From NCBI GenBank assembly GCA_000218705.1, contig GL947594.1:459837-518257 (forward strand): DNA of 58,421 bases. Reading direction: 5' to 3'. Positions 47,272 to 55,689 of this stretch are shown piece after piece. The translations under genes and the position numbers were made by a program. Origin of the DNA: Prochlorococcus marinus bv. HNLC1. Its GTDB lineage: Bacteria > Cyanobacteriota > Cyanobacteriia > PCC-6307 > Cyanobiaceae. The notes beneath the pieces are model-generated. The model was not told the DNA's origin, did no database searches, and worked only from the letters and a program-made list of their open reading frames with translations. How positions within the stretch are numbered: position 1 is the stretch's first letter; each line of letters opens with the position of its first letter.

Positions 47272-47540
47272 AACAATCATCTTTTAAATTTATAAATAAT
47301 CTTTCAAAAAATAGATATAGTAAGGAATTATCAATTTATTTTGATATACATAATTAAATTTATAATTCAAATTATATTATTTACTAAAAATAAAGAATTA
47401 ATTATTATTCTTTGCAACTCTATGAATATTGGCATACTATTTTATAAGGAATTAATGCAAATTTATTTGAAAATTAATAAATTTGAATGATTGATTTATA
47501 TTAAAAATTTGTTTTTATATAAATAGCTTAATATCTATTT

Positions 47541-47651
47541 ATGCATTTCTCAACTTTAGCTAGCCTAATTTTCTTTCTAGTTTTATCACTCATTGCAAAT
47601 TATATAATCAATCAAAAATTTCCTACACCAAAATTAAAATCGCAAAAGTAA
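47541..47651 (+). CDS. Tiny single-helix membrane protein (36 aa)
   Basis: MHFSTLASLIFFLVLSLIAN then YIINQKFPTPKLKSQK. One helix plus a basic tail. Confidence 0.5.
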   Translation: MHFSTLASLIFFLVLSLIANYIINQKFPTPKLKSQK

Positions 47652-47894
47652 TAAAGCCATAAAAGCAAATTCTGTAAATTAAAAAAGTAAATCAACATTT
47701 TTTTAAATTATTAGATTATTCAAAACTATTTGTTATTGGTTTTTTAAATTGATTAAGAAATTAAAACAATAACAAAGGTAATAGAAAGAACCTAAAGGAA
47801 TAATATTTTATACTCATAATATTAGAAATTAATAAGATTTCCTTAATTTCCATATTCAAAATATTAATGTATTTAAATATCTACTTATTTTATT

Positions 47895-48008
47895 ATGTCT
47901 TCAGAAAAAAATCTCAAGAAAAGTCAAAAGCCAGCTTATGAAATTAAAGAAACTCCTTTACTAAAAAAGATATTTAATAAGATACTTGGTCCTATAAGAT
48001 TCTTTTAG
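47895..48008 (+). CDS. Tiny basic protein (37 aa)
   Basis: MSSEKNLKKSQKPAYEIKET then PLLKKIFNKILGPIRFF: polar start and an amphipathic, basic C-terminal helix. It is broadly like the 51-residue protein at 3865-4020. Confidence 0.45.
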   Translation: MSSEKNLKKSQKPAYEIKETPLLKKIFNKILGPIRFF

Positions 48009-48025
48009 TAGAAAAACGTATTGTT

Positions 48026-48142
48026 TTAGGACTTTTTTTCTTCATTTTCAAAACTCAACTTAATAATATTTTTTGATAACTTGATTAAGTAAATTGATCC
48101 AAAAAAAACTATTGGAATACAATAAAAAAAGTTTAAATTCAT
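48026..48142 (-). CDS. Tiny single-helix membrane protein (38 aa)
   Basis: MNLNFFYCIPIVFFGSIYLI then KLSKNIIKLSFENEEKKS. Convergent with the preceding small gene. Confidence 0.45.
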   Translation of the reverse strand: MNLNFFYCIPIVFFGSIYLIKLSKNIIKLSFENEEKKS

Positions 48143-48259
48143 AAAATAAAATTATTTTTTTAATTACTAATACTTTAAAGTTAAATTTTTATCAAATAAT
48201 TAATATTTAATTAATATAAAATATTTTACTATAAAATTTTATTGATTACTCCAAGATTA

Positions 48260-48388
48260 CTAAATTAAATTTGAAAATAAAAAGAACCAAATAAAGAATA
48301 ATAAATTAAGAGTAAAAATAATACCAAAAAATATCCACCCAAATTTCTTTCCAATAAATGCTGAATCTGGCTCAAGTTTTACTCTCAT
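48260..48388 (-). CDS. Tiny single-helix membrane protein (42 aa)
   Basis: A soluble start (MRVKLEPDSAFIGKKFGW) then one long hydrophobic helix (IFFGIIFTLNLLFFIWFFLF). Confidence 0.5.
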   Translation of the reverse strand: MRVKLEPDSAFIGKKFGWIFFGIIFTLNLLFFIWFFLFSNLI

Positions 48389-48650
48389 AAGTTTTTTTGA
48401 TATTTTAACCTTATTTATGATTAGATTTATTTAAAATTTAATAAAATAATTAATTTCTTAATTCTCACAATATTTGATATTTTTCATTGATTCATAAATA
48501 ATCCAATAGAAATTTTTAATATATGAATAGATAAGCTGATTACCAGAAATCACATTAACAACTATCTTATGATATTAACAAACTATCTTTTTTTATTTAC
48601 TAAAATTTATAATTTTGATTTTATTAAAGAACAGTCACTTTTATTTATTA

Positions 48651-48779
48651 ATGGAAAAAGATTTGACTAACTTCGAAGTATTAACTGAAAAAACCTTTTG
48701 GGAGTTGCTAACGGAAGAGAATATAGATCAAGACGAAATATTATATGGTGAGGGAGAAATCAGACAAGAAGATTATTAA
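48651..48779 (+). CDS. Small very acidic protein (42 aa)
   Basis: MEKDLTNFEVLTEKTFWELL then TEENIDQDEILYGEGEIRQEDY. Roughly one third Glu/Asp. Not recognised. Confidence 0.5.
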   Translation: MEKDLTNFEVLTEKTFWELLTEENIDQDEILYGEGEIRQEDY

Positions 48780-48983
48780 AGCATAAGAAATTTCTAATTC
48801 TGATTACAAAATATAAAAATATAAAAATTATTTTAAGAATAATAGCTATAATTTTTACAAAAAAGATTTATTACAAAGTAATAGTAATTATTTAGTCCTT
48901 TTATCAAGTAAAATATAATATCACAAAAACTTCTTCAGAAATATCTTCTATTTAGTATTTAACGATATGAGACATGTTTAAAA

Positions 48984-49520
48984 GTGAAAAAAATTATTGG
49001 TTGGAATTGTTTTTTTAGTGCATGTAAGTTTTATAGATGGTCATTAGAACTTGAAATTTCCTTAAAAAAGAAAGAAATTATATTTATAGGATTAAATCCA
49101 TCTATTTCAAATGAATATTTATTAGATAATACAACAAAAAAAATTATCAATATTTGCGATAAATATAATTATGGGAAGATAAAGTTAATTAATCTTTTTG
49201 GACTTATTTCACCTTCTCCAAAACTATTAAAAACTCATACGGACCCTGTTGGTTTTTTAAATAATAAAGTTATTGAAAATAATATTAATTATTGGTCTAA
49301 ATCAATTAATTGTGATCTATGGATAGGTTGGGGAAATAAAGGGAAGCTTTTTAATAGAGATATTCAAGTTTACAAAATTATAAAAAAATATATTTCTATT
49401 AAAGAGAAAAAGTTTTCAAAGAATACAAACCCTTTACTAATTAACAAGACAAAATACAATAACCCTATGCATCCACTTTATTGCCCAAACAACTCTAAAC
49501 TTGTTAAGTTTAATTTCTAG
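48984..49520 (+). CDS. DUF1643-family protein
   Basis: A 178-residue protein with the family pattern: RWSLELEI then IIFIGLNPSISNEYLLDNTT, YGKIKLINLFGLISPSPKLL, DPVG, the CDLWIGWGNKGKL strand and the closing HPLYCP. DUF1643 proteins are widespread in bacteria and phages; function unknown. The start is GTG at 48984. Confidence 0.85.
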   Translation: MKKIIGWNCFFSACKFYRWSLELEISLKKKEIIFIGLNPSISNEYLLDNTTKKIINICDKYNYGKIKLINLFGLISPSPKLLKTHTDPVGFLNNKVIENNINYWSKSINCDLWIGWGNKGKLFNRDIQVYKIIKKYISIKEKKFSKNTNPLLINKTKYNNPMHPLYCPNNSKLVKFNF

Positions 49521-49636
49521 ATTTTATGTATATTCAAATTATTTTTAAGCCTAATAATATTTATTAAAATTTTATATTAAAAAATCGCTTTTAGATAATA
49601 TTAAACAATTATTTTCTTTATTTAAATTGGTATATT

Positions 49637-49825
49637 TTAAGTAATGTTAATTATTGGAGTAAATCTTTCTATTATGCAATATGGATTGCTGAATGATTTA
49701 CCACAGAATAATTTCTTTCGTTGTAATTCTTTAACTGACTTAAGGTAGATATTAGATGTAAGGATCGCACCAAAATTTACTAATAATACCGTTAAGACAA
49801 GTATCTCTATAGAGAGGTTGGTCAT
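49637..49825 (-). CDS. Small membrane protein (62 aa)
   Basis: One N-terminal helix (IEILVLTVLLVNFGAILTSN) and a basic tail with two cysteines. A very strong ribosome-binding site (AAAGGAGGG) precedes the ATG. Third in a minus-strand run after the twin-CX3C gene. Confidence 0.5.
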   Translation of the reverse strand: MTNLSIEILVLTVLLVNFGAILTSNIYLKSVKELQRKKLFCGKSFSNPYCIIERFTPIINIT

Positions 49826-49897
49826 AAGATAACCCTCCTTTAATTAAATCAACAATAAAACAAATGTCCTTTATTTGAATAGAGTATAAAGCCTTAT

Positions 49898-50059
49898 CTA
49901 CCAAAGGTTGCCTTTTAAATGTCTCTCGATACAAATGCTCTCACAATCCTCATCTATCCCTTTTGGATTTATATCGCAATAAGAGATGCACTCGTAATAT
50001 GCATCAACGGGATGTTGTTCCTCTTTTATATGATTTTTATTATTTTTATTTCTAGTCAT
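49898..50059 (-). CDS. Small twin-CX3C protein (53 aa), copy 2
   Basis: A basic N-terminus (MTRNKNNKNHIKEEQHP) then DAYYECISYCDINPKGIDED followed by CESICIERHLKGN. Cys pairs are at 24/28 and 39/43. Closest to copy 1 (DAYYECI, INP, EDCE, HLK all shared). Its start overlaps the stop of the upstream 38-residue gene by 8 nt. Confidence 0.65.
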   Translation of the reverse strand: MTRNKNNKNHIKEEQHPVDAYYECISYCDINPKGIDEDCESICIERHLKGNLW

Positions 50060-50168
50060 ATTTCCCACCAGAGCGTCTTATCTTCGATTCAATCTGATTA
50101 ATTAGTTCATCTAACCATTCAGTGTTTTTTTCTTGCCTTTTGTGTGATTGGCTATTTTGGTTACTCAT
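50052..50168 (-). CDS. Small soluble protein upstream of twin-CX3C gene (38 aa)
   Basis: MSNQNSQSHKRQEKNTEWLD then ELINQIESKIRRSGGKYD. Polar and helical. The ATGACTAG overlap couples it to twin-CX3C copy 2. Confidence 0.5.
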   Translation of the reverse strand: MSNQNSQSHKRQEKNTEWLDELINQIESKIRRSGGKYD

Positions 50169-50484
50169 AATTAAATTTCATCTAAATTTTGCCTATATTA
50201 TGCAAAGTTTTTATGTATATCAATAAGCAAAAATACCAATTGCTTTGCTATCATTTGCTTCTAATAAAGAAAATTTACAAATTTGAGAAAAATAATTTTT
50301 GTAAAATATGGTTTTCTTTAGTAAGAATTTTTTCTTAGAAATTGAATAATATTTCGATAATATTAATAATATAAATGGTAATTTTTGATTAATGAAATTT
50401 GTATAAAATGTAAACTAAGCAATGAATTAGGATGATTTTGTTAATAGCTGATCTAAATTAAATATTAAACACTTATAAAAATTT
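50169..50484. other. Divergent intergenic region, 316 nt
   Basis: A/T-rich and presumably holds promoters for both sides. GATATTATTAATATAAATGG-type A/T stretches only; nothing specific. Confidence 0.35.
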
Positions 50485-50826
50485 ATGGATAAAAGAGGTG
50501 CCAAAGGCTACTGGATATCTACAGCAAAAATAATTAATCAAGAATTATTTGATGAATATGTAAAAAAAGTAGGTCCATGGCTTAAACAAGTTAGAGGAGA
50601 GGTATTTGCAAAAGATACAGAGCCACAAGGAAAAGAGAAAACACAAGATGCTAATTTAGCAGTTATTTGTGAATTCCCCTCTATGAGAGAGGCAGTTGAG
50701 GCTTATGAATCTGATGAATATAAAGAACTTTCAAAACTGAGAAAAAAAGCCACTGAAAATTCTACATTTACTATCATGGAAGGTTTAGATGAAGCTACTA
50801 AACTAAAAAAAGCGATGGGACTCTAA
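50485..50826 (+). CDS. DUF1330-family protein
   Basis: A 113-residue dimeric ferredoxin-like-fold protein: KGYWISTAKIINQELFDEYV near the start, VICEFPSMREAVEAYESDEY in the middle, and an SKLRKKATENSTFTIMEG strand at the end. DUF1330 members are small soluble alpha/beta-barrel proteins of unknown function. Complete. Confidence 0.85.
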   Translation: MDKRGAKGYWISTAKIINQELFDEYVKKVGPWLKQVRGEVFAKDTEPQGKEKTQDANLAVICEFPSMREAVEAYESDEYKELSKLRKKATENSTFTIMEGLDEATKLKKAMGL

Positions 50827-51065
50827 ATTATTAGAAAGAAAAATATATAAATTTAATAATCATATAAGAACTTTAAGATTATTTATTTCTATAAATTTTC
50901 CAAAAGTGTTTATTTTAAAATTAAATTATTGGAACAATAACATTATGAATATCTGTAACTAGGATTTATATCTAAAGAGATAATTCTAAATTTAAAGATT
51001 ATTTCTTTTATTACTCATTTATTAAAAATTATTTGTATTAATCTTAAAGAAAGAAGAGTTACTTA

Positions 51066-51410
51066 ATGATGAAAAAAATAATTATTAATTGTTTATTAAT
51101 TTTATTATTTAACTTACACTTTCCAAATCAAGTTAATGCTGAAAAAAATTTAGATTTTTATATGAATGATTTTTACACTAAATCGAACGAAGCTAGCCAA
51201 ATTCTTAAAGAAATTGAAGGTGAGATAAAGGCAGGTATAAGAATAAAAGTTTGTCCTAGGCAGATAAAAGCAGCAAAGCTAGGAATACTAGCTAATGAAT
51301 CATTAATTAAAGCATTTCAAATTGCAGGAACTGAGCCTCCAAGTTCAGCCATAAATGCAAGTAAAGAAAGATGGGAATCTCTCTTAAATGATTGTAAAAA
51401 TATGAATTAA
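51066..51410 (+). CDS. Secreted hypothetical protein (114 aa)
   Basis: A signal peptide (MMKKIIINCLLILLFNLHFP, likely cut after VNA) precedes a helical domain with two cysteines (IKVCPRQIKAAKLGI and NDCKNMN at the end), probably a disulfide. Not recognised. Confidence 0.6.
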   Translation: MMKKIIINCLLILLFNLHFPNQVNAEKNLDFYMNDFYTKSNEASQILKEIEGEIKAGIRIKVCPRQIKAAKLGILANESLIKAFQIAGTEPPSSAINASKERWESLLNDCKNMN

Positions 51411-51519
51411 CTTATTTCCACCATTAGATTAAGTTAGTTTAAAAAGTTAATGAATTAATCATGAATAGATTCTTATTATAAATAAATTTTTTATTTGAAA
51501 TTTATAAATTTTATTAAAT

Positions 51520-51975
51520 TTAGATAATAAACAAATCTCTTTTGTTTTTATGATATGCCTTATTAATTTTGCCACCGTTACAATAATTACCAATCTTAAA
51601 AAAACTAGATGTGCCCTTTAATAAATCGATATCATTAGAAATTTTTGAAAGTTTCAAAGACAGGTTTGAAAATAATGCTCTATTAACTTGGTTTGCTTTA
51701 ATTTTATTTTGATATCGATGCCAAAGTTCTTTATCCTTAAAAAGTAATATTTCACCATTAAATTTAATATTAGATGATTCAAAACTCCATCTAGCAGAGT
51801 TTTCTTTATTGGGTTTGCGGGTATAAAAAGTTCCTTTTATTTTTTTATCATTAAAAATTCTTCCTTTTAGTGAATTCTCCCTTCTTTCTGAGAGAACGAT
51901 AGTTACGCTTGGAACATCTTCTGAAATTAAAACGCAGTTAATTGGTTGCAGTACTTCTGCTAAAAAAGAAAACAA
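51520..51975 (-). CDS. Hypothetical protein (151 aa)
   Basis: Beta-rich N-terminal half (VPSVTIVLSERRENSLKGRI, GTFYTRKPNKENSARWSFES) and a basic second half. No signal peptide or membrane segment. Not recognised. Confidence 0.55.
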   Translation of the reverse strand: MFSFLAEVLQPINCVLISEDVPSVTIVLSERRENSLKGRIFNDKKIKGTFYTRKPNKENSARWSFESSNIKFNGEILLFKDKELWHRYQNKIKANQVNRALFSNLSLKLSKISNDIDLLKGTSSFFKIGNYCNGGKINKAYHKNKRDLFII

Positions 51976-52148
51976 TTTTTGATTAAAATTTAATTATAAC
52001 TTTTCATTCAATAAAATTAATAGATTGGAAATTTCCAAAACTCTTTTAAAATTATATTTCAACAAATATAAATTGATTTCTTAGAAAATTTAATTATTCT
52101 TTATTAAGGTAATAAAATCTTTTTTATTTATTTTGTAAAAATATAGTT

Positions 52149-52346
52149 ATGAAATCTATTATTGTTTTTAATTTATTGGCGATTACAACAATTAATCCCA
52201 TAGTTAATGCTCATGAAAATCATGACCATCAAATTTATAGTTGGTCAAATTCAAAAAATAAGACTATAAAAACAGATAAGACTTTTAATTCTGAGAAATT
52301 TAATAATAAAAAAAATAAGGGAAAAACTAATAATAAAAGTAGTTAA
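52149..52346 (+). CDS. Secreted small protein with His-rich start (65 aa)
   Basis: A signal peptide (MKSIIVFNLLAITTINPIVN, cut near VNA) is followed directly by HENHDHQIYSW and a Lys/Asn-rich, low-complexity tail. The exposed HENHDH could bind a metal. Not recognised. Confidence 0.5.
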   Translation: MKSIIVFNLLAITTINPIVNAHENHDHQIYSWSNSKNKTIKTDKTFNSEKFNNKKNKGKTNNKSS

Positions 52347-52511
52347 AATTTTTAGAAGATAAATTAAATGATTAAATAATTATCAACTACGAGAAAATTA
52401 AGAAAGGATCTAGCTAAAAAGAATTAACAAAACATATGTAACAAAGGTTATATTAAAATGTTTCAAATATTGTAATTATGGGTTACAGTTTCATTACAAA
52501 AAAATAAAATC

Positions 52512-52820
52512 ATGAAAAATATTTTTAGATTTTTGAACATTCTTTGTATTTCTATTTTTGTGATTTTTCCTACTTTTTCATTAGCATATGATCAAAATCC
52601 TACATTATGGGTTCAAGTTCCACAATGGGAAAATGACTGGTCAGAATGTGCCGTAGACATCCCTGATGCTTCTTGTCATTGGTACGTTGCAGCTCCAGAT
52701 AGTACTTTCGGAGAAGGTTTTAGCTGGGAGAATTCCCCATGGTTTGATGCGAATGGATTAAATGATATCCCCACGAATTCTCTCAAAACAGTTGTTCAAA
52801 AGTTGCAATCAAATAAATAA
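52512..52820 (+). CDS. Secreted hypothetical protein (102 aa)
   Basis: A signal peptide (LNILCISIFVIFPTFSLA) precedes an acidic, Trp-rich domain (TLWVQVPQWENDWSECAVDI, SCHWYVAAPDSTFGEGFSW) with two cysteines. Not recognised. Confidence 0.6.
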   Translation: MKNIFRFLNILCISIFVIFPTFSLAYDQNPTLWVQVPQWENDWSECAVDIPDASCHWYVAAPDSTFGEGFSWENSPWFDANGLNDIPTNSLKTVVQKLQSNK

Positions 52821-52860
52821 TAATACTTTCCTAATTTATTTTTAGCTAATTTATACCTTT

Positions 52861-53052
52861 TTAAGGCTTACTCCAAGTCTCTTGATACAACCAACCTAAA
52901 AAAGTAAGGGTTAGGATATTTCCAAAGGCATATGCAATTCCCCAAAGTGGATCAAATATATTCGCTAAGATTGTAGACATTATAAAAATTATTAAACCTG
53001 AAACTAATAAATCTTTTATTGGTAGGTTTTCAGTATTAATAGAATTGTTCAT
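52861..53052 (-). CDS. Small two-helix membrane protein (63 aa)
   Basis: Two hydrophobic segments (LLVSGLIIFIMSTILANIF and GIAYAFGNILTLTFLGWLY) separated by DPLW. Not recognised. Confidence 0.55.
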   Translation of the reverse strand: MNNSINTENLPIKDLLVSGLIIFIMSTILANIFDPLWGIAYAFGNILTLTFLGWLYQETWSKP

Positions 53053-53267
53053 AGATTTATTGTAATAATAAAAATTAATTTAGTCTCAAAAAACAAAAGA
53101 TATCCTAATCATATTTCTATTATAAAAGATTCGCTTGGTATATTTTTAATTGAATAAGGTAAAAATTGTGAAAAATAGAAAATATAATTTAAAACAATTC
53201 GTATGAAATTTAAAAGTAAATCTAAGTAATCTAATCAAAAAACAAACTTAAACCCTAAAATTTATAC

Positions 53268-53813
53268 ATGGATACTGAATCTAAATTATTAAAAATACTT
53301 ATTGAGAAACCAAATTCAAAAGATATTTCATCAATGGCAATCAAACTAGAAAGTAACTCAAAGTTTAATTTAAAAAGTGATATTGAAAAATTGAAGGGGA
53401 TATGGGAATTAAGGTGGAGTAGTTCTAATGCCCCTTTTTTAAGTTACTCTCCTTTGATAAATAATCTTCAAATTTTAAATCCCTCTAAATCGAATGCAAT
53501 GAATTTGTTAAAACCAAGAGGCATTAATGGGATAATTGGAACTGGTATTGTCGCAGAATTATACCCACTAAATGAGATCAGAGTTGGAGTTAAATTTACA
53601 CATGCTGGTTTTATAGGTCCTAATATAGGATTTAAAAAATTAAAAGCTTTAGCGAAAATAAAAAGGGATCAAAAAGGATGGTTAGATATTACCTACTTAA
53701 GTAAAAATTTAAGAATTTGCAGAGGGGACAAAGGAACTTTATTTACTCTAGTTAGAAGAAATAATGAAAGATTATTTACTAAATTTGAGGAGTTTATGAA
53801 AAAGTATAATTAA
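53268..53813 (+). CDS. PAP/fibrillin-family (plastid lipid-associated) protein
   Basis: A 181-residue lipocalin-like beta protein. The family core is IEKLKGIWELRWSSSNAPFL near residue 45, then a strand pattern around GTGIVAELYPLNEIRVGVKF, and the terminal block DITYLSKNLRICRGDKGTLF. Fibrillins associate with thylakoid lipids and help photoprotection. No signal peptide. Confidence 0.8.
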   Translation: MDTESKLLKILIEKPNSKDISSMAIKLESNSKFNLKSDIEKLKGIWELRWSSSNAPFLSYSPLINNLQILNPSKSNAMNLLKPRGINGIIGTGIVAELYPLNEIRVGVKFTHAGFIGPNIGFKKLKALAKIKRDQKGWLDITYLSKNLRICRGDKGTLFTLVRRNNERLFTKFEEFMKKYN

Positions 53814-53889
53814 TAGAAAATTAAAATTTTAGGATGAAACACACCCTTGTAATTAAATAAATTTAATTAATAAAAAATTAAATACAATA

Positions 53890-54069
53890 TTAAGCAGTTT
53901 TACGACAATCTATTTCAATTAAACCTTCATCCATTAGACGACCTAACTTGATAACTAAAGCCATATCAACTCTAGAAAAATTATTTTCATTTTCAGTAAT
54001 CCAATCAAGTTCCTGCAAAGTTATGTAACCAAGAACATTGACTTTTAGAAAGATCATTCCTAAATTCAT
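53890..54069 (-). CDS. Small protein co-transcribed with hli genes (59 aa)
   Basis: From the ATG at 54069: MNLGMIFLKVNVLGYITLQE then WITENENNFSRVDMALVIKL and a helical end. Start lies 1 nt after the last hli stop, so it belongs to the hli operon. A longer frame reaching into the hli gene is a less likely start. Confidence 0.6.
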   Translation of the reverse strand: MNLGMIFLKVNVLGYITLQELDWITENENNFSRVDMALVIKLGRLMDEGLIEIDCRKTA

Positions 54070-54070
54070 C

Positions 54071-54199
54071 TTAAAAAATCCCAGGAATAATCCAGCCAAA
54101 AAGGCCGTAATTAACAATTAATGCAAAAAAACCCATCATTGCCATTCTTCCATTAGTTCTTTCAGCATTTTGTAGATAATTTAATTTTGAATTTTCCAT
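54071..54199 (-). CDS. hli: High-light-inducible-like protein, 42 aa
   Basis: MENSKLNYLQNAERTNGRMA then MMGFFALIVNYGLFGWIIPG. AERTNGRMAMMG is the intact ExxNGR motif, but the usual TGQ before IIPG is FGW. Third of three hli genes in this operon. Confidence 0.9.
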   Translation of the reverse strand: MENSKLNYLQNAERTNGRMAMMGFFALIVNYGLFGWIIPGIF

Positions 54200-54222
54200 T
54201 TTGTGTGTAATTTATGAGAGTG

Positions 54223-54369
54223 TTATACAAAACCAGGAATAATTTGTCCTGTAGTCAAATAAGCTCCAAGTGCTGCTATTAGGCCTAGCATTGCGAATCT
54301 TCCATTTAAAGTTTCAGCAACTAGCTTCTCTTTCTCAATTTTTTTAACTTTTGTTTGATTATTTTCCAT
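54223..54369 (-). CDS. hli: High-light-inducible protein, 48 aa
   Basis: MENNQTKVKKIEKEKLVAET then LNGRFAMLGLIAALGAYLTT and GQIIPGFV. ExxNGR motif intact (AETLNGR). Its ATG overlaps the stop of the 35-residue hli gene. Confidence 0.93.
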   Translation of the reverse strand: MENNQTKVKKIEKEKLVAETLNGRFAMLGLIAALGAYLTTGQIIPGFV

Positions 54370-54476
54370 TAGAACCAACCAGGTATAATTTGACCAGTTG
54401 ATACGTATGCGCCAATAGCTGCAACGAAGCCGAGCATCGCTGCCCAACCATTAAATCTTTCTGCTTCAGGTGTCAT
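54369..54476 (-). CDS. hli: High-light-inducible protein, 35 aa
   Basis: MTPEAERFNGWAAMLGFVAA then IGAYVSTGQIIPGWF. Near-identical to the copy at 46250-46357. First gene of the hli trio operon. Confidence 0.93.
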   Translation of the reverse strand: MTPEAERFNGWAAMLGFVAAIGAYVSTGQIIPGWF

Positions 54477-54500
54477 GATAGATTGATTGAATTATTAATT

Positions 54501-54529
54501 AATGTAACATTAATATTAAATAATGTAAA
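54501..54529 (-). promoter_or_regulatory. Promoter of hli trio
   Basis: Minus strand TTTACA, 17-nt spacer, TACATT, ending 25 nt before the ATG; flanks are shared with the promoter at 46380-46408. Confidence 0.65.
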
Positions 54530-54727
54530 GTTCTTCATGTTTTCTTTATATTTTTTTTATTTTATACACGGAATTGGCACAATTTTGTAGCAATAATATT
54601 TATTTGTTCATTAATCTTTCAAATTTAAGCAGGAATTTACTTTAGTCAAAGCTTTACTTAACTTAATTATTAACTTGACTTTAAAAAGTTATAACTGCTA
54701 AACAAGTTTCAGAATTCAAAGAGATTA

Positions 54728-54883
54728 ATGATTAAAACTATTTATACAAATATGGAGGATATACATGCTTTAGAAAGCTTTTTTGAATGTATTACTTACT
54801 GCAGTATTAATAGCGAGGGCATTGAATGCACGACGGCATGCTACTCAAAACATTTAGAAACATCGCTTACTGCTAATAAATAG
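54728..54883 (+). CDS. Small twin-CX3C protein (51 aa), copy 3
   Basis: The core reads ALESFFECITYCSINSEGIE followed by CTTACYSKHLETS. The two CX3C pairs (Cys21/25 and Cys34/38) have a loop six residues shorter than in copy 1. It lies just upstream of the hli trio, on the opposite strand. Confidence 0.65.
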   Translation: MIKTIYTNMEDIHALESFFECITYCSINSEGIECTTACYSKHLETSLTANK

Positions 54884-54953
54884 CAGATTTTCATATAAAT
54901 TATTTTTACCCTAAATAATTTTCTTTAACATTCTGATACCTTGAAAAACATTT

Positions 54954-55469
54954 TTAAATCCAATGAACAGGATATGTTGATTTTTTGTTTGAAATACGAT
55001 TAAAAATAATTCCCCACATAACCAATATTAAAGAACCTATTAATACTGGAGAAAAAATAAAATTTAAATTTGCATTAGAAATAACACCAAGAAGAGCGAC
55101 AGCTCCTGCCGGAGGGTGAAGGCAACGAAATAATTGTCCAAAAGCTATCGCAATTGCCACTGCAATTCCGCAAGAAAAAGAATTGTTACCAAAAAATCCA
55201 AATGAAAAAACAGCAGAAATTGCACCCAATAAATTACCCATTATCAAATTTCTTGGTTGAGCTAAAGGACTTTCTTCCGCGCCAAAGATAAGTACTGTAG
55301 ATGCACCAAAGGGAGCTATTAATAATGATTGATTATTATAAATGCATACTACTGCTAAAATATTTATTGCTATAAATGCCCCAACAAATGATATTAAAAT
55401 CTTCCTATATTTGAAAGTAGGTTGAAAAGATCTACCTATTCTTAATTGTTTTTCTAAATTAAAAAACAT
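54954..55469 (-). CDS. HPP-family membrane protein
   Basis: 171 residues with about five helices, PFGASTVLIFGAEESPLAQP followed later by FRCLHPPAGAVALLGV (HPP at residues 118-120), diagnostic of PF04982. Some cyanobacterial and plastid HPP proteins transport nitrite, so a nitrogen link is plausible but unproven here. Confidence 0.88.
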   Translation of the reverse strand: MFFNLEKQLRIGRSFQPTFKYRKILISFVGAFIAINILAVVCIYNNQSLLIAPFGASTVLIFGAEESPLAQPRNLIMGNLLGAISAVFSFGFFGNNSFSCGIAVAIAIAFGQLFRCLHPPAGAVALLGVISNANLNFIFSPVLIGSLILVMWGIIFNRISNKKSTYPVHWI

Positions 55470-55689
55470 CTACTTTATTTATTGCCTAATATTAAAAATA
55501 GCTCATTCAAAAAGACTGATAATTAATTTAGAATTAATTAATTAATTAATTTAGATGAAATAAAATTTTATTTTATTTGGTAGGGAATATAGTTAAGAAT
55601 AAGTTGAGAGATTTAACACTTATTTATCATAAAATTTTCAGATATATTTTAGAAAAAAATTATGTACAAAAAGAAAATTACTAAAATGA

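Noticed and set aside
49752..50101. Two 60-codon frames, one per strand
   Set aside because: Both overlap the twin-CX3C gene in other frames; the Cys-motif frame has paralogs, these do not.
54370..54447. N-terminal extension of the 48-aa hli gene
   Set aside because: Same reason as for the other hli pair: it is the upstream hli gene read in another frame.
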